From contig NZ_WAEL01000004.1 in the NCBI RefSeq assembly GCF_011742925.1, forward strand, positions 558,001 to 622,000: a stretch of 64,000 nucleotides of DNA. Direction: 5' to 3'. The notes under the pieces were generated by a model. The model was not told where the DNA came from. It did not search any database and saw only the letters and a list, made by a program, of their open reading frames with translations. This DNA is from Fibrivirga algicola (lineage in GTDB: Bacteria; Bacteroidota; Bacteroidia; Cytophagales; Spirosomataceae). How positions within the stretch are numbered: the stretch's first letter is position 1; every line of letters starts with the position of its first letter. Positions 17,244-27,313 of the stretch are shown here, one piece after another. Made by a program: the position numbers and the translations under genes.

Positions 17244-20200
17244 TTAAAATGTCAGGTTTACACCAAAAACGAACGTGCGGGCGCGTGGATAGGCGGCGAA
17301 GTCGACACCCGGCGTCAGCGGATTGGCGCGGCGGGCGTTCACTTCCGGGTCGAACCCTGAATAGCCAGTCAGCGTAGCCAGGTTGTTTACCGTGGCGTAG
17401 AAGCGGGCCGACTGCACTTTTACGTGCTGAAGAATAGTCTTCGGCATCGAGTAACCCAGCGTTACGTTGTTGATGCGCAGGAATGAGCCGTCTTCGATCG
17501 CCCACGAGTGCAGGTAAGGCCGGTTGTTGGTAATTGGCTGCCAGATAGTCGCGTTGGCGTTCAGCGCGGCTAGTGCAGCCGGATCACGTACCACAACACC
17601 TTTGTCGTCAATTGTCCGCCAGCGATCATTCATCACCTCCAGCATATTGATGTTGGTGTAATAGCCCGACGTAAACTCGATTTTGTTGGCATTGTAGACG
17701 CTGTTGCCGTATACCCAGTTCAGGAAGATGCTGGCATCAAAATTCTTGTAGCTGAACTGGTTATTGAAGCCACCAATGTGCTTTGGATTGGCGTCCCCAA
17801 TCACGGTACGGTCGTTTTCCAGCCGAATCTGTCCATCGGCATTCAGGTCTTTCAGTTTAATAGTGCCTGGCTGCGGAGCGCCAAAAATGGTTGTTCCATT
17901 CACAACCCCTTCTTTCAGGGTGTAGGTACGTGTGGTGGCGTTGTAGGTGAAGTCATCTACTTTGTAGAAACCATCGGTCACGAACCCATACATCAAACCA
18001 ACGGGCTGACCCACTTTCAGGATGTAATCATCGGCCCCGTCGCTTCCCTGCCAGCCGGCATTGGTTGTCTGCTGAAGCACCGGTCCCAGATCATCGACCT
18101 GGTTACGGTTAAACGAGATATTGGCGTTGGCCGTCCAGTTGAAGTCGCCAGCGCGGATTACTGTACCACTCAGCTGAAACTCGAGGCCCCGGTTCGAGGT
18201 AGCACCAACGTTTTTGATCTGTGTGGTGTAACCCGACGTCGATGGAATTGGCAGGTTGACGAGCAGGTTTTTTGTTGTGTTCTGGTAGTAGTCGGCAGAG
18301 AACTGAACCCGGCCACTCAACAGGCTTAAGTCAAGGCCAATATTGCGTGAGTAGGTCGTTTCCCAAGTCAGATTGGCCTGAGCCAGCGATACCGGCGAGA
18401 AGGCAGGCAGCACCGATTCGCCCAGCGCGTATTGAGCACTGGTATTGTAGAGTTGGGCGTATAGGTAATCACCAACCCGGTTGTTACCGGCCGCCCCGTA
18501 ACTCACGCGCAGTTTGGCGTCATCGATCACCTTCACTGATTTCATGAAGTTTTCCTGCGAGATACGCCAGGCCAGCGAGCCTGACGGGAAATAAGCCCAC
18601 CGGCTCTCAGGCGCAAACTTGGTTGATCCGTCGGCCCGGAATGTGGCCGTTGCCAGGTATTTCTTGGCAAATGTGTAATTCACCCGGCCGAAGAATGACA
18701 ACAGGCGGTTCTGGTATTCGCTGCTCGTTGGCTGGGGCTGGATAGCTCCAGTTGGTGGTGAGCCCAGGTTCATGTTTGCCAACGCTTTTTCGGGCGAAAT
18801 CTCCGAGGGGAAATAGCGTGTTTCCAGCCCGATTGCGCGGCCTCTGGTTTCGTAGGTTTCCTGCCCCAGCAGCACATCGATGTCGTGGTTCTCACCAGCG
18901 AATCCCGCCTTGCGGTAGGTCAGCACATTGGAATTGTTGATTGTGATGGCAGTGCTGTTGCGGATGGTCGCCACTGGCAGACCAGCATAGTTGCGGGCCG
19001 TACCGGTGATTTTGCTGTAAAACTGATCCGTCCGATCCACGTTGTTGTTGTAACCGGCCGTGGTACGGAAAGTAAGCCCGGGCATGATCTCGTAGCTGGC
19101 GTAACCGCTGATGTTGGTTCCGTTTGTGAACCGCTTCTGGTACTCGGCATCAATCAGGGTCACCGGGTTAGTCAGGCGGGTGGCGATGTAATACTCCTCA
19201 TCGAAGTCAATGTTTGAGGCTGGGCGCGTTGGCAGATCGAGTGGCTGATACTGGATGCTCTGACGCAGCCGGTTCGTGCTGGCTGTTCCACTCGTGGTAG
19301 TGCCAGCTCCGTCGATGCGCTGGTCGATGTAGCGAACCACCACGCCTACTTTCAACTTTTTGCTCACCGAATGGTCGAGTTTAAAGTTGGCCAGATTTCG
19401 GTTGAACGCAGAACCCAGTTGAATACCTTCTTCGGTATTGTTGGTCAGGCTCAGGTTATAGCTTGTTTGCTGGTTGCCGCCATTGACCGACACGTTATGG
19501 TTCTGATAGCCCGCTTTACGACCGAATACTTTATCCTGCCAATCGATGAAGGGTGAATTTTTATACACCTGCAGCGTATCGAACGTAGAGCCAAACTGAC
19601 GGGCAAATGTTGAACTATCCGTTGCGTTACCACGGGTACGTTCATACTGATACAATACATAATCATACGGCTTCAGCACGTTCAGTTGCTTCAGGTTTTC
19701 GCGAAAGCCAAACGAACCGTTGTAGGTAACGGTCGTACGGCTGTTGGTCCGACCCGACTTCGTTGTGATGATAACCACACCATTGGCACCACGAGCCCCG
19801 TAAATAGCCGTAGCCGACGCATCTTTCAAGACATCGATGCTGGCAATATCCTGTGGGCTGATGGTGTTCAGTGCGTTGTCGAGTTGAATACCGTCTACCA
19901 CGTAGATAGGCGAGTTGTCCTGCGTAATCGAGTTACCACCCCGTACCCGAATACGGATGTCGGCGCCTGGTCCACCTTCAGCGGTTGTTACCTGCACACC
20001 CGCCAATCGACCCGTAATGGCTTCGGCGGCGTTGGTGATGGGTACGTCCCGAATTTGCCGACTATTCACCGACGATACCGACCCGGTCACGTCACGCCGG
20101 TTCACGGCTTCGTAACCAATAACAACCACTTCATTCAGTGTTTTCTCGTCAGTTGCCAAAGCAATATCGAGTGTCGCCTTGCTACCAGGTGTAACCTCCT

Positions 20201-20447
20201 GCGGTTCGTAACCGATAAAGCTGAACGTCAGCTTCACGTCGTTTCTGTCGGGAATCCGAATCGAGAATTTCCCATCGGCGTCGGATGTGGTACCCGAGCT
20301 GGTGCCTTTCAGCACAACCGATACGCCAGGCAGGGTAGTACCCGTCGTTTTGTCTTTGATCTGACCCGTAATCTGGCGGGTTTGCTGGGCGTAAGCCGCC
20401 GGGAGAATTCCCAGCAAGAGTACGAGTATACGTAGGAATCTATTCAT
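17244..20447 (-). CDS. SusC/RagA-family TonB-linked outer-membrane transporter
   Basis: A TonB-dependent channel that imports glycan fragments with SusD. The frame is open to 20600, but the ATG at 20447 gives a signal peptide (MNRFLRILVLLLGILPAAYA) directly before the mature start, and the extra 51 residues look non-coding. Order: carboxypeptidase-D-like regulatory domain (GQIKDKTTGTTLPGVSVVLK), TonB-box/plug region with VNRRDVTGSVSSVN and the SusC signature SPIYVVDGIQLDN, then a 22-strand barrel ending in FVFGVNLTF. Length of 1067 residues is normal. About 180 bases upstream is a LacI-type operator overlapping a promoter. Confidence 0.95.
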   Translation of the reverse strand: MNRFLRILVLLLGILPAAYAQQTRQITGQIKDKTTGTTLPGVSVVLKGTSSGTTSDADGKFSIRIPDRNDVKLTFSFIGYEPQEVTPGSKATLDIALATDEKTLNEVVVIGYEAVNRRDVTGSVSSVNSRQIRDVPITNAAEAITGRLAGVQVTTAEGGPGADIRIRVRGGNSITQDNSPIYVVDGIQLDNALNTISPQDIASIDVLKDASATAIYGARGANGVVIITTKSGRTNSRTTVTYNGSFGFRENLKQLNVLKPYDYVLYQYERTRGNATDSSTFARQFGSTFDTLQVYKNSPFIDWQDKVFGRKAGYQNHNVSVNGGNQQTSYNLSLTNNTEEGIQLGSAFNRNLANFKLDHSVSKKLKVGVVVRYIDQRIDGAGTTTSGTASTNRLRQSIQYQPLDLPTRPASNIDFDEEYYIATRLTNPVTLIDAEYQKRFTNGTNISGYASYEIMPGLTFRTTAGYNNNVDRTDQFYSKITGTARNYAGLPVATIRNSTAITINNSNVLTYRKAGFAGENHDIDVLLGQETYETRGRAIGLETRYFPSEISPEKALANMNLGSPPTGAIQPQPTSSEYQNRLLSFFGRVNYTFAKKYLATATFRADGSTKFAPESRWAYFPSGSLAWRISQENFMKSVKVIDDAKLRVSYGAAGNNRVGDYLYAQLYNTSAQYALGESVLPAFSPVSLAQANLTWETTYSRNIGLDLSLLSGRVQFSADYYQNTTKNLLVNLPIPSTSGYTTQIKNVGATSNRGLEFQLSGTVIRAGDFNWTANANISFNRNQVDDLGPVLQQTTNAGWQGSDGADDYILKVGQPVGLMYGFVTDGFYKVDDFTYNATTRTYTLKEGVVNGTTIFGAPQPGTIKLKDLNADGQIRLENDRTVIGDANPKHIGGFNNQFSYKNFDASIFLNWVYGNSVYNANKIEFTSGYYTNINMLEVMNDRWRTIDDKGVVVRDPAALAALNANATIWQPITNNRPYLHSWAIEDGSFLRINNVTLGYSMPKTILQHVKVQSARFYATVNNLATLTGYSGFDPEVNARRANPLTPGVDFAAYPRARTFVFGVNLTF

Positions 20448-20597
20448 AGGGCAACAGGCGTATCCGCTACCGGTGCGGAAAACTGATGGATGCATTTGGT
20501 TATTTTTACAACTCAGTGAGTTGTACTTATCGATGTTGTATCTATTGTTAGTAGACCTTAATAGCTTATTAAAATTTGCTTTACTAATGGTAAGGAA

Positions 20598-20626
20598 CAA
20601 GTATACAATTGACTTTTTTTACGCAA
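20598..20626 (-). promoter_or_regulatory. Promoter candidate for susC
   Basis: On the minus strand a TTG (20624-20626) is followed after 18 bases by TATACTTG (20598-20605), one mismatch from TAnnTTTG. The TTG is inside the operator-like palindrome, so a bound repressor would block it. It gives a leader of about 145 bases. Confidence 0.45.
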
Positions 20627-20646
20627 TCGTTGCCGGGAACGTTACC
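20623..20646. promoter_or_regulatory. LacI-type operator site 1 (susC)
   Basis: The core CGTTGCCGGGAACG (20628-20641) is an inverted repeat CGTT-N-CCGG-N-AACG. The 24-base site matches 21 of 24 positions of the site between uxaB and lacI. With the site before GH28 (read inverted) it shares a longer block: a T tract followed by ACGCAATCGTT. The surrounding 333 bases between the susC start and the exuT terminator hold no gene. Confidence 0.75.
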
Positions 20647-20780
20647 AAAAAGAAATTTTCAACGGATGCATGGTAATAATCTTAGAATAGTTCATTAAAA
20701 GCATTGTGTACGGAATATACCTGGACTGTACTATCTCTTCACAATAAATATAATTATTTCAATACAGACCCAAATAACAT

Positions 20781-20816
20781 AAAAAACCCCCAACAACCGT
20801 AAGGAAGTTGGGGGTT
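20781..20816 (-). terminator. Rho-independent terminator after exuT-like gene
   Basis: AACCCCCAAC (20785-20794) pairs with GTTGGGGGTT (20807-20816). On the minus strand the stem is followed by six T, so it ends transcripts from the uxaB-uxaA-uxaC-exuT operon before they reach susC. Confidence 0.88.
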
Positions 20817-20856
20817 ACATTAACCAACAAGTAGAGTCCGTTAATTGACTGCTAGA

Positions 20857-22164
20857 CTACGCGTCGTTCTCACCTAGATCAACAGGTTTCATAGTCGGCG
20901 TTAATAGGTGCATGACAACCCAGGCCAGAATATATGCCGACCCGCACATGAAGAAGATGATGCTGTAGCCACCCTGCGCATCGCCCGCTTTCTTGTACGT
21001 ATCCAGAATGCGACCAACGATCTCGGGAAAAATGATCCCGCCCACAGAACCCGCCATACTTCCAATGCCCACAATTGAACTGATTGTCCGCTTGGGGAAC
21101 ATATCAGACGCAGTGGTGAAAATGTTGGCGCTCCAGGCCTGGTGTGCCGCTCCGGCAAGACCGATCAATGCAACCGCTCCCCAGATACCCGGTCCAAAAC
21201 GTACCGCGATAACGGGCATGACCAGTACGGCAAAGATGAGCATCGCCGTTTTACGGGCTCGCCAAACGGTCCAGCCACGACCGATGAGCCATGACGAAAG
21301 GTAGCCACCACCAATACTGCCAATGCTTACCAGGGTGTAGAGCACGGCCAAATACAGGTTCGGCTTTTTCACGTCGAGATGGAAGGTTGTGGCAAAGTAA
21401 TCCTGCAACCAGAATAAGAAAAACCACCAGATTGGGTCGGTCAGCATTTTACCGAACACGAACGCCCAGGTTTGCCGCACGCTGAGCAGCTTGGCCCACG
21501 ACACAGGCTTACCATGATCGGCCACTTCGTCGGGCGTCGTTTCGTTGTCACTGTGGATATAATCGAACTCTGCCTTCGATAATTTAGCCTGCTTAGCGGG
21601 GATTTCGTAGGTAAAGTGCCAGAAGATGAGCCAGACAAAACCAACCGCACCCGTAGCAATAAAGGCCATTTCCCAACCATAGATACCCAGTATCCAGGGC
21701 ACAGCAATGGGGGCAATAACAGCTCCGATATTGGCACCGGAGTTGAAAATACCGGTTGCCAGCGCACGTTCCCGTTTCGGGAACCACTCAGCCACCGTTT
21801 TAATGGCGGCCGGAAAGTTGCCTGCTTCGCCGAGGCCAAGGCCGATTCGGGCCATAATAAACCCGGTTGTGCTCGTTGCCAGACCATGCAACATGGCGGC
21901 CAAACTCCAGAAAACGATCGAGATGGTGTAGCCCATCTTGGTGCCGATGCGGTCGATAACACGCCCAAATATGAGCAGGCCGATGGCATAAGCAGCCGAA
22001 AAGACCTGTACAATGCGGCTGAAGTCAAGCTCCGACCAGTTAAATTCTTTTTCGAGCGCGGGCTTCAGCAGCCCTACTACCTGCCGGTCGAGGTAGTTAA
22101 TGGTTGTAGCAAAAAAGAGGAGAGCTACAATTGTCCAGCGGTAGTTTCCTAGCGGTTTGGTCAT
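20857..22164 (-). CDS. exuT: MFS hexuronate transporter (ExuT-like)
   Basis: Inner-membrane major-facilitator carrier of the anion:cation symporter branch, which imports galacturonate and glucuronate. The start at 22164 (MTKPLGNYRWTIVALLFFAT) fits the family; the frame is open to 22230, but that extension runs through a palindrome. Twelve hydrophobic segments are visible. Family marks are TTINYLDRQVVGLLKPALEK at the first helix and GLGLGEAGNFPAAIKTVAEW in helix 4-5. It is the last gene of the uronate operon; the substrate is inferred from UxaC, UxaB and UxaA beside it. Confidence 0.87.
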   Translation of the reverse strand: MTKPLGNYRWTIVALLFFATTINYLDRQVVGLLKPALEKEFNWSELDFSRIVQVFSAAYAIGLLIFGRVIDRIGTKMGYTISIVFWSLAAMLHGLATSTTGFIMARIGLGLGEAGNFPAAIKTVAEWFPKRERALATGIFNSGANIGAVIAPIAVPWILGIYGWEMAFIATGAVGFVWLIFWHFTYEIPAKQAKLSKAEFDYIHSDNETTPDEVADHGKPVSWAKLLSVRQTWAFVFGKMLTDPIWWFFLFWLQDYFATTFHLDVKKPNLYLAVLYTLVSIGSIGGGYLSSWLIGRGWTVWRARKTAMLIFAVLVMPVIAVRFGPGIWGAVALIGLAGAAHQAWSANIFTTASDMFPKRTISSIVGIGSMAGSVGGIIFPEIVGRILDTYKKAGDAQGGYSIIFFMCGSAYILAWVVMHLLTPTMKPVDLGENDA

Positions 22165-22192
22165 GGGGGTATAGAAACGGGTTACTACTAAA

Positions 22193-22224
22193 GAAGGTGG
22201 CTGGGTACGTACCCAGCCACCTTC
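22193..22224. repeat. 32-bp perfect palindrome between uxaC and exuT
   Basis: GAAGGTGGCTGGGTAC (22193-22208) is followed at once by its inverse complement (22209-22224). It fills the 68-base gap between the uxaC stop and the exuT start. As a cruciform or RNA hairpin with no spacer it could be a processing site or attenuator within the operon. Confidence 0.85.
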
Positions 22225-22232
22225 CGGCACGA

Positions 22233-23681
22233 TTAAACGGTGGCAGCCACAGGTTTGCTGCTAAAGCCAAAATAGGACTTTGCATTTCCGTAGCAGATGT
22301 TCTGCACCACCTGGCCAATCCACTCGATATCGTCGGGCAGTTCGCCGTTTTCGATATCGTTGCCGAACAGGTTGCAGAGAATCCGGCGGAAGTACTCGTG
22401 GCGCGGATAGGACAGGAAAGAGCGGGAATCGGTCAGCATACCTACGAATCGGCTCAGCAGTCCCATATTCGACAGGGCGTTCATCTGCTTTTCCATGCCG
22501 TCTTTCTGGTCGAGGAACCACCAGCCGGAGCCAAACTGCACCTTACCGGCAACCGATCCATCGTTGAAGTTCCCGATCATAGTAGCCATGATCTCGTTAT
22601 CGGCGGGGTTCAGGTTGTAGATAATCGTTTTGGCCAGCTTGTCACTCGTATCCAGCCGATTGAGGAAACTCGACAGCGCACGGGCCTGCGAGAAATCACC
22701 AATACTGTCCCAGCCCGTGTCTGGTCCCAGCAGCGATAACATCCGGCTGTTGTTGTTGCGCAGTGCCCCCAGGTGAAACTGCTGCGTCCAGCCTTTTTCC
22801 CAGTCCATTTCGGCCAGATACACCAGCATCGCCGATTTGAATGTTAGCACTTCGGAGCTGCTCAATTCCGATCCTGACCGAATTTTATTGAATATAGAGC
22901 GGACTGTTTCGTCCGTAAAGTCAGCTGCATAGATCTGCTCCAGGCCGTGGTCGGAGAGCTTACAACCCATTTCGGCAAAATAGTCATGCCGATTCCGTAA
23001 CGTACCCATAAAGTCGTCGAACGTGGCAATCGACGAGTTATCAGCCTCTTCCAGCCGGGCAACGTACCTGTTGAATTCAGCCGCATTCTCGACTGCCATT
23101 GCTTTATCGGGCCGGAATGTAGGCAAGACGCTGATGGTAAACTCAGAACCGGCAGCCTGCTCGTCGGCAATCTTGCGATGGTGTTCCAGCGAATCGGCGG
23201 GGTCGTCGGTGGTGCAGACGGTCTCTACCCGCATCTGATTCAGCAAGCCCCGTACCGAGTGCGACGAACGCTGTAGCTGCTCGGTGCACGATTCATAGAC
23301 GCGGCGGGCGTTGCTCCCGTTTAGTACGTCGTTAATGCCGAAATAACGCTGCAATTCCAGATGCGTCCAGTGATAGAGCGGGTTACGCAACGTATACGGT
23401 ACCGTTTCGGCCCATTTCTGAAACTTGTCAATATCAGCGGCATCGCCGGTGCAGAAACGCTCGTTCACCCCGTTCGACCGCATAGCCCGCCACTTGTAAT
23501 GGTCGCCATATAGCCAGGCCTGGGTCAAGTTCTCAAACTGCTTATCAGTGGCAATCTGGTCGGGTGGCAGGTGGCAGTGATAGTCAATGATGGGCATCGA
23601 CTTAGCAAACGAATGATACAGTTCCTGAGCTGTTTCCGTTTGCAGGAGAAAGTCATTGTCGTTCAAAAAATGCTTTTTCAT
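22233..23681 (-). CDS. uxaC: Glucuronate isomerase
   Basis: Converts D-galacturonate to tagaturonate and D-glucuronate to fructuronate, the first cytoplasmic step. The 482-residue protein matches the amidohydrolase-fold UxaC family. It has MPIIDYHCHLPPDQIATDK with the metal-binding HxH, TQAWLYGDHYKWRAMRSNGV, VCTTDDPADSLEHHR, and FPSYPRHEYFRR-like late sequence (SFLSYPRHEYFRRILCNLFG). It lies 113 bases after the uxaA gene, with a hairpin between, in the uronate operon. Confidence 0.96.
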   Translation of the reverse strand: MKKHFLNDNDFLLQTETAQELYHSFAKSMPIIDYHCHLPPDQIATDKQFENLTQAWLYGDHYKWRAMRSNGVNERFCTGDAADIDKFQKWAETVPYTLRNPLYHWTHLELQRYFGINDVLNGSNARRVYESCTEQLQRSSHSVRGLLNQMRVETVCTTDDPADSLEHHRKIADEQAAGSEFTISVLPTFRPDKAMAVENAAEFNRYVARLEEADNSSIATFDDFMGTLRNRHDYFAEMGCKLSDHGLEQIYAADFTDETVRSIFNKIRSGSELSSSEVLTFKSAMLVYLAEMDWEKGWTQQFHLGALRNNNSRMLSLLGPDTGWDSIGDFSQARALSSFLNRLDTSDKLAKTIIYNLNPADNEIMATMIGNFNDGSVAGKVQFGSGWWFLDQKDGMEKQMNALSNMGLLSRFVGMLTDSRSFLSYPRHEYFRRILCNLFGNDIENGELPDDIEWIGQVVQNICYGNAKSYFGFSSKPVAATV

Positions 23682-23716
23682 ACTTCGTAAAAAAATGGAC
23701 GTGTGAATGCACTGTA

Positions 23717-23788
23717 GGTTTCCATACCATGGGTTTCAGTCGGCTTTGTGTAAGCCACGTACGAACTGAAACCCACGGTATGGAAACC
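23717..23788. repeat. 24-bp inverted repeat between uxaA and uxaC
   Basis: The arms at 23717-23740 and 23765-23788 are inverse complements with one mismatch. A smaller hairpin (GGCTT/AAGCC) sits in the loop. It occupies the gap between the uxaA stop and the uxaC start and has no U tract. Confidence 0.82.
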
Positions 23789-23794
23789 GCAGCA

Positions 23795-25450
23795 CTACAG
23801 AGAAACGCCCCGTTTCCAGGGAATAAAATCGTCTTGCCCGTGTCGAACGGCAGCTACTTCGGTTTCGCCACTCGCCACGCTGATAATCTGAGCCAGCATT
23901 CGTTCACCCGCCTGCTCAATCGTTTCATCCCCATCGATCACGGTTCCGGTATTGATATCGATAATGTCAGGCATTCGCCGGGCCAGTGCCGTGTTGCTCG
24001 AAATCTTGATGACGGGCGCAATCGGATTTCCGGTAGGTGTACCAAGACCCGTAGTAAACAGAACTACTGTTGCCCCCGAAGCAACTTCCGCCGTGGTAGA
24101 CTCCACATCATTACCGGGCGTACACAACAGGTTGAGGCCCGGTTTCGTGACCAGTTCAGGGTAATCGAGCACGTCGACGATTGGGGCGGTGCCGCCTTTT
24201 TTGGCCGCGCCCGCCGACTTCATGGCATCGGTAATCAGCCCATCGCGGATATTCCCGGGCGACGGATTCATGTCGAAGCCTGAGCCCGCTTCTTTCGCGC
24301 GCAGGGCGTAGGTGCTCATCAACTCGCGAAAACGGCCTGCCAGTTCGGTATCGACACAACGGTCGCACAGTTCCTGTTCCACACCGCACAGTTCCGGAAA
24401 CTCAGACAGAATAACGGTGCCCCCCAGCGCAACAACCAGGTCGGAGGCGTGCCCTACCGCCGGATTGGCCGAGATACCCGAGAATCCATCGGAGCCACCG
24501 CATTCGAGGCCGATCACCAGTTTGCTGAGCGGTGCCGGCTGGCGCACCTGCGAATTGGCCTGCATCAGACCGGCAAACGTTTGCCGCAATGCCTGGCTGA
24601 GCAACGCTTCTTCCGTTCCGATTGTCTGCTGCTCAAGCATGAATAGGGGCTTGTCGAAATTCGGACTGCGTTTCTGAATTTCCTCCTGCAGCATAGCCAC
24701 CTGCGCGTTCTGGCAACCCAGACTCAGCACCGTTGCACCCGCCACGTTTGGGTGAGTGATATACCCGGCCAGTAAACCGCACAGAGCCTGCGCATCCTGC
24801 CGGGTACCACCACAACCGCCCTCGTGCGATAGGAATTTCACACCGTCGACGTTGGGGAACAGTCGCTGTTTAGTACCCAACGACTCCCCTGCTGACTGTA
24901 GATCGGCCTGCAATACCTCCTCGACGGTGCGGCCAGCCTGCACCAGCGCCATTAATTCGTGGGTTTGTTTCTGCCAGGTACGTTGCTGACCATAACCCAG
25001 GTCTGTGACCAGCGCGTCTTTGAGCACCTGAATATTCCGATTCTCGCAAAACACCAATGGGATCACCAGCCAGTAGTTGGCCGTTCCTACTCGTCCATCG
25101 GAGCGGTGGAATCCCATGAATGACTGATCACGCCAGTGGTTTACAGCCGGAGCAGTCCACGATGAGGATGTTTCACCCAGATCGTAGCTATTCGTAGCGT
25201 GCTGCACGTTGAAGGTTGTTAAGCGACCGCCCGCCTGAATATGCTGCTTGGCTTTCCCCACCAAAACGCCGTACATGGTAATTGGGTCACCAGGAGCCAG
25301 TGCGTTGATGGTCAGCTTATGTTTGGCCGGAATGGCCTCGGTTACGGAGATCAGTCCGCTCTCATTTGGGACGTGTTGACCCGGTTCCAGATCAGCCAGT
25401 GCCACAAGCACCGAATCATCGGGATGTATTTTTAATACGTTTGTTTTCAT
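23795..25450 (-). CDS. uxaA: Altronate dehydratase
   Basis: Dehydrates altronate to 2-keto-3-deoxygluconate. The 551-residue protein has an N-terminal SAF-type domain (VALADLEPGQHVPNESGLIS) and the main dehydratase domain with FMGFHRSDGRVGTANYWLVI, FLSHEGGCGGTRQDAQALCG, LVIGLECGGSDGFSGISANP and a C-terminal GNIRDGLITDAMKSAGAAKK. Cysteines in GGCGGT and GLECGG fit the iron-dependent family. Its start overlaps the uxaB stop by four bases, so translation is coupled. Confidence 0.95.
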   Translation of the reverse strand: MKTNVLKIHPDDSVLVALADLEPGQHVPNESGLISVTEAIPAKHKLTINALAPGDPITMYGVLVGKAKQHIQAGGRLTTFNVQHATNSYDLGETSSSWTAPAVNHWRDQSFMGFHRSDGRVGTANYWLVIPLVFCENRNIQVLKDALVTDLGYGQQRTWQKQTHELMALVQAGRTVEEVLQADLQSAGESLGTKQRLFPNVDGVKFLSHEGGCGGTRQDAQALCGLLAGYITHPNVAGATVLSLGCQNAQVAMLQEEIQKRSPNFDKPLFMLEQQTIGTEEALLSQALRQTFAGLMQANSQVRQPAPLSKLVIGLECGGSDGFSGISANPAVGHASDLVVALGGTVILSEFPELCGVEQELCDRCVDTELAGRFRELMSTYALRAKEAGSGFDMNPSPGNIRDGLITDAMKSAGAAKKGGTAPIVDVLDYPELVTKPGLNLLCTPGNDVESTTAEVASGATVVLFTTGLGTPTGNPIAPVIKISSNTALARRMPDIIDINTGTVIDGDETIEQAGERMLAQIISVASGETEVAAVRHGQDDFIPWKRGVSL

Positions 25451-26979
25451 ACGGTTACGGCCTCTGCACCAGTAAAGTAGCTAGACAAAGTCAATCGAAT
25501 GCCGCTGTCGGTTAGTTGTGTCAAGTGCTTAGCAACGGCAGCAGCGAAGCCGGGTAATTGGGTTAGATCGTGCCCCCACAACGGTACGTTCTGGAGTACG
25601 GTATTAGTTAACTCCTGCGGCGTTAACCGAGTCCACAGATCAGCGAAGTACCCCGCCTGGTCATCGTAAATCGGATAGGCCTCGCCGTTACGTTCCCCAT
25701 ACCAGGTTTCGTCCTGCTGATGGGTGGCCCGCATGAAAAGTAGGTAGGCCGCAAAACCGATAGCCATGTAGCGGGGCGTTACGTTTAACTGCCGATAATA
25801 ATGCAGCAGTGTGGGTACGTTGCGCATCTGCATTTTGGCGGTATACTGCATTGTAATGGCCAGCCAGCGGTGCTCGATAAATGGATTACGGAAGCGGTCG
25901 AGCACCTGAAAGCCAAAACGCTGCGCCACTTTTTCATCGACCGAATACGGAATACCCGGAATCAGTTCACCCAGCATTACGCTTTGCATGAATGCCGACA
26001 CGACCTCATCTTCCATCGCCTCGCGAACGGTGTCGAGGCCACTCAGGAAGGCGAGACCACAGCTTAACGTGTGCGTACCGTTGAGCAGACGTAATTTCAG
26101 CTCCCGGAACTGATCGATATTAGGTCGGATGATGACTCCCTCGTCGGCTTTCTGAAAGGATAATACCGCTTCCACATGCTTGTCGCCTTCAATGGCCCAC
26201 AGCCGGTACGATTCCGAAATGGTCAGCAGGTCATCTTCATAACCCAGCATCTCAGTAAGCGCGTGGTGCGTAGCCGGGTCTGGTCTACCCGGTACGATCC
26301 GGTCAACCAGCGAGTTGCAGCAGGTGTTGGCCGTTTCGAGCCAGTCGATAAACGCGCCGTCGAGGCCATTCAGGTGAGCCAGTTCAAGCAGAATATCGTT
26401 GAGTTTTGTGCCGTTTTCAGGGATAAGCTCAGTAGGCACGATAACCAGCCCTTTAGTCGGATCACCGTTAAAAGCCTGGTAACGGGCATGCAGCACCGCT
26501 AGTAATTTACCGGGAAACGATACTGGCGGAAACTGCCGTATATCATCCTGAACGAGTTGAATTCCTACCTCTGTGGTATTCGAGATAACGACCTGCAAAT
26601 CGGGGCTGGCGGCTACCCGTAACACCTCGCTCCAGTGGCTTTTAGCCGACAATACCCGACTGATAGCCGAGCACACCACATTTTCTTCAACCAGTTTCTG
26701 ATTATTTACCCCCCGGATACACAATGTATACAGATTGTCTTGCCGGGCAAACGCAGCCATATCGCCGCCATCTGTCGATTTCACAACCACAATCCGACCG
26801 TTGAAGATACCCTGCCGGTTGGCCTTATCAATCAGGTAGTCGGGTAGCCCACGGAGTAGTACGCCGGTCCCGAATTGTAGCACACGTTCGGGCAATTGGC
26901 GCATTGAATCGATGGGAAAACTGATATCAGGCCGTGACTGGCTACTAGTCAGGAGCGATTGATTAGACAGTAGATTCAT
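25447..26979 (-). CDS. uxaB: Tagaturonate reductase (altronate oxidoreductase)
   Basis: NADH-dependent reduction of tagaturonate to altronate. A 510-residue member of the mannitol dehydrogenase-like UxaB group. The N-terminal nucleotide-binding region shows RVLQFGTGVLLRGLPDYLID and NGRIVVVKSTDGGD; the substrate domain has LRLLNGTHTLSCGLAFLSG, the family's catalytic 'K/R-LN-xxHt' block, and RNPFIEHRWLAITMQYTAKM. It heads the uronate operon and is read divergently from the LacI regulator, with an operator copy in the 334-base gap. Confidence 0.94.
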   Translation of the reverse strand: MNLLSNQSLLTSSQSRPDISFPIDSMRQLPERVLQFGTGVLLRGLPDYLIDKANRQGIFNGRIVVVKSTDGGDMAAFARQDNLYTLCIRGVNNQKLVEENVVCSAISRVLSAKSHWSEVLRVAASPDLQVVISNTTEVGIQLVQDDIRQFPPVSFPGKLLAVLHARYQAFNGDPTKGLVIVPTELIPENGTKLNDILLELAHLNGLDGAFIDWLETANTCCNSLVDRIVPGRPDPATHHALTEMLGYEDDLLTISESYRLWAIEGDKHVEAVLSFQKADEGVIIRPNIDQFRELKLRLLNGTHTLSCGLAFLSGLDTVREAMEDEVVSAFMQSVMLGELIPGIPYSVDEKVAQRFGFQVLDRFRNPFIEHRWLAITMQYTAKMQMRNVPTLLHYYRQLNVTPRYMAIGFAAYLLFMRATHQQDETWYGERNGEAYPIYDDQAGYFADLWTRLTPQELTNTVLQNVPLWGHDLTQLPGFAAAVAKHLTQLTDSGIRLTLSSYFTGAEAVTV

Positions 26980-27176
26980 ATATCTTTAATAATAGTCTAG
27001 CAGCTTCGTAGGAACAGTCGATTCCATTATCAGCCGGGGCAGATAGTATGTCGACTGATTAAATTGTCTTTTTTGGAGAATAGAGGTAACAAGCCGTCGG
27101 AACTAAATAATCTGGCAACTCAATAAGATTAGATAGTTAATAGTTTAGATAGAAATTAATTGAGAAATTTATTCAT

Positions 27177-27200
27177 GCAAACGTTATCGGGAACGTTACC
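27177..27200. promoter_or_regulatory. LacI-type operator site 2 (uxaB/lacI)
   Basis: The core CGTTATCGGGAACG (27182-27195) matches the susC site in 12 of 14 positions, and 21 of 24 over the wider site. It lies about 200 bases before the uxaB start and 115 before the regulator start. The 334-base divergent gap has no gene; no exact TAnnTTTG box was found in it. Confidence 0.72.
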
Positions 27201-27313
27201 GGATTCGCGACGCCTCGCTAAGACGCATAAATATGCGATGTTGATCCGTCACCAGTCCCAATTTTAGCCTATCTTCGTCAACAAGCGCTTTTTGTACTTT
27301 ACCAATATACCCC

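Noticed and set aside
19686-20435. 249-codon open frame antisense to susC
   Set aside because: Shadow of the conserved SusC plug and regulatory-domain coding sequence; Cys and Arg-rich with no family pattern.
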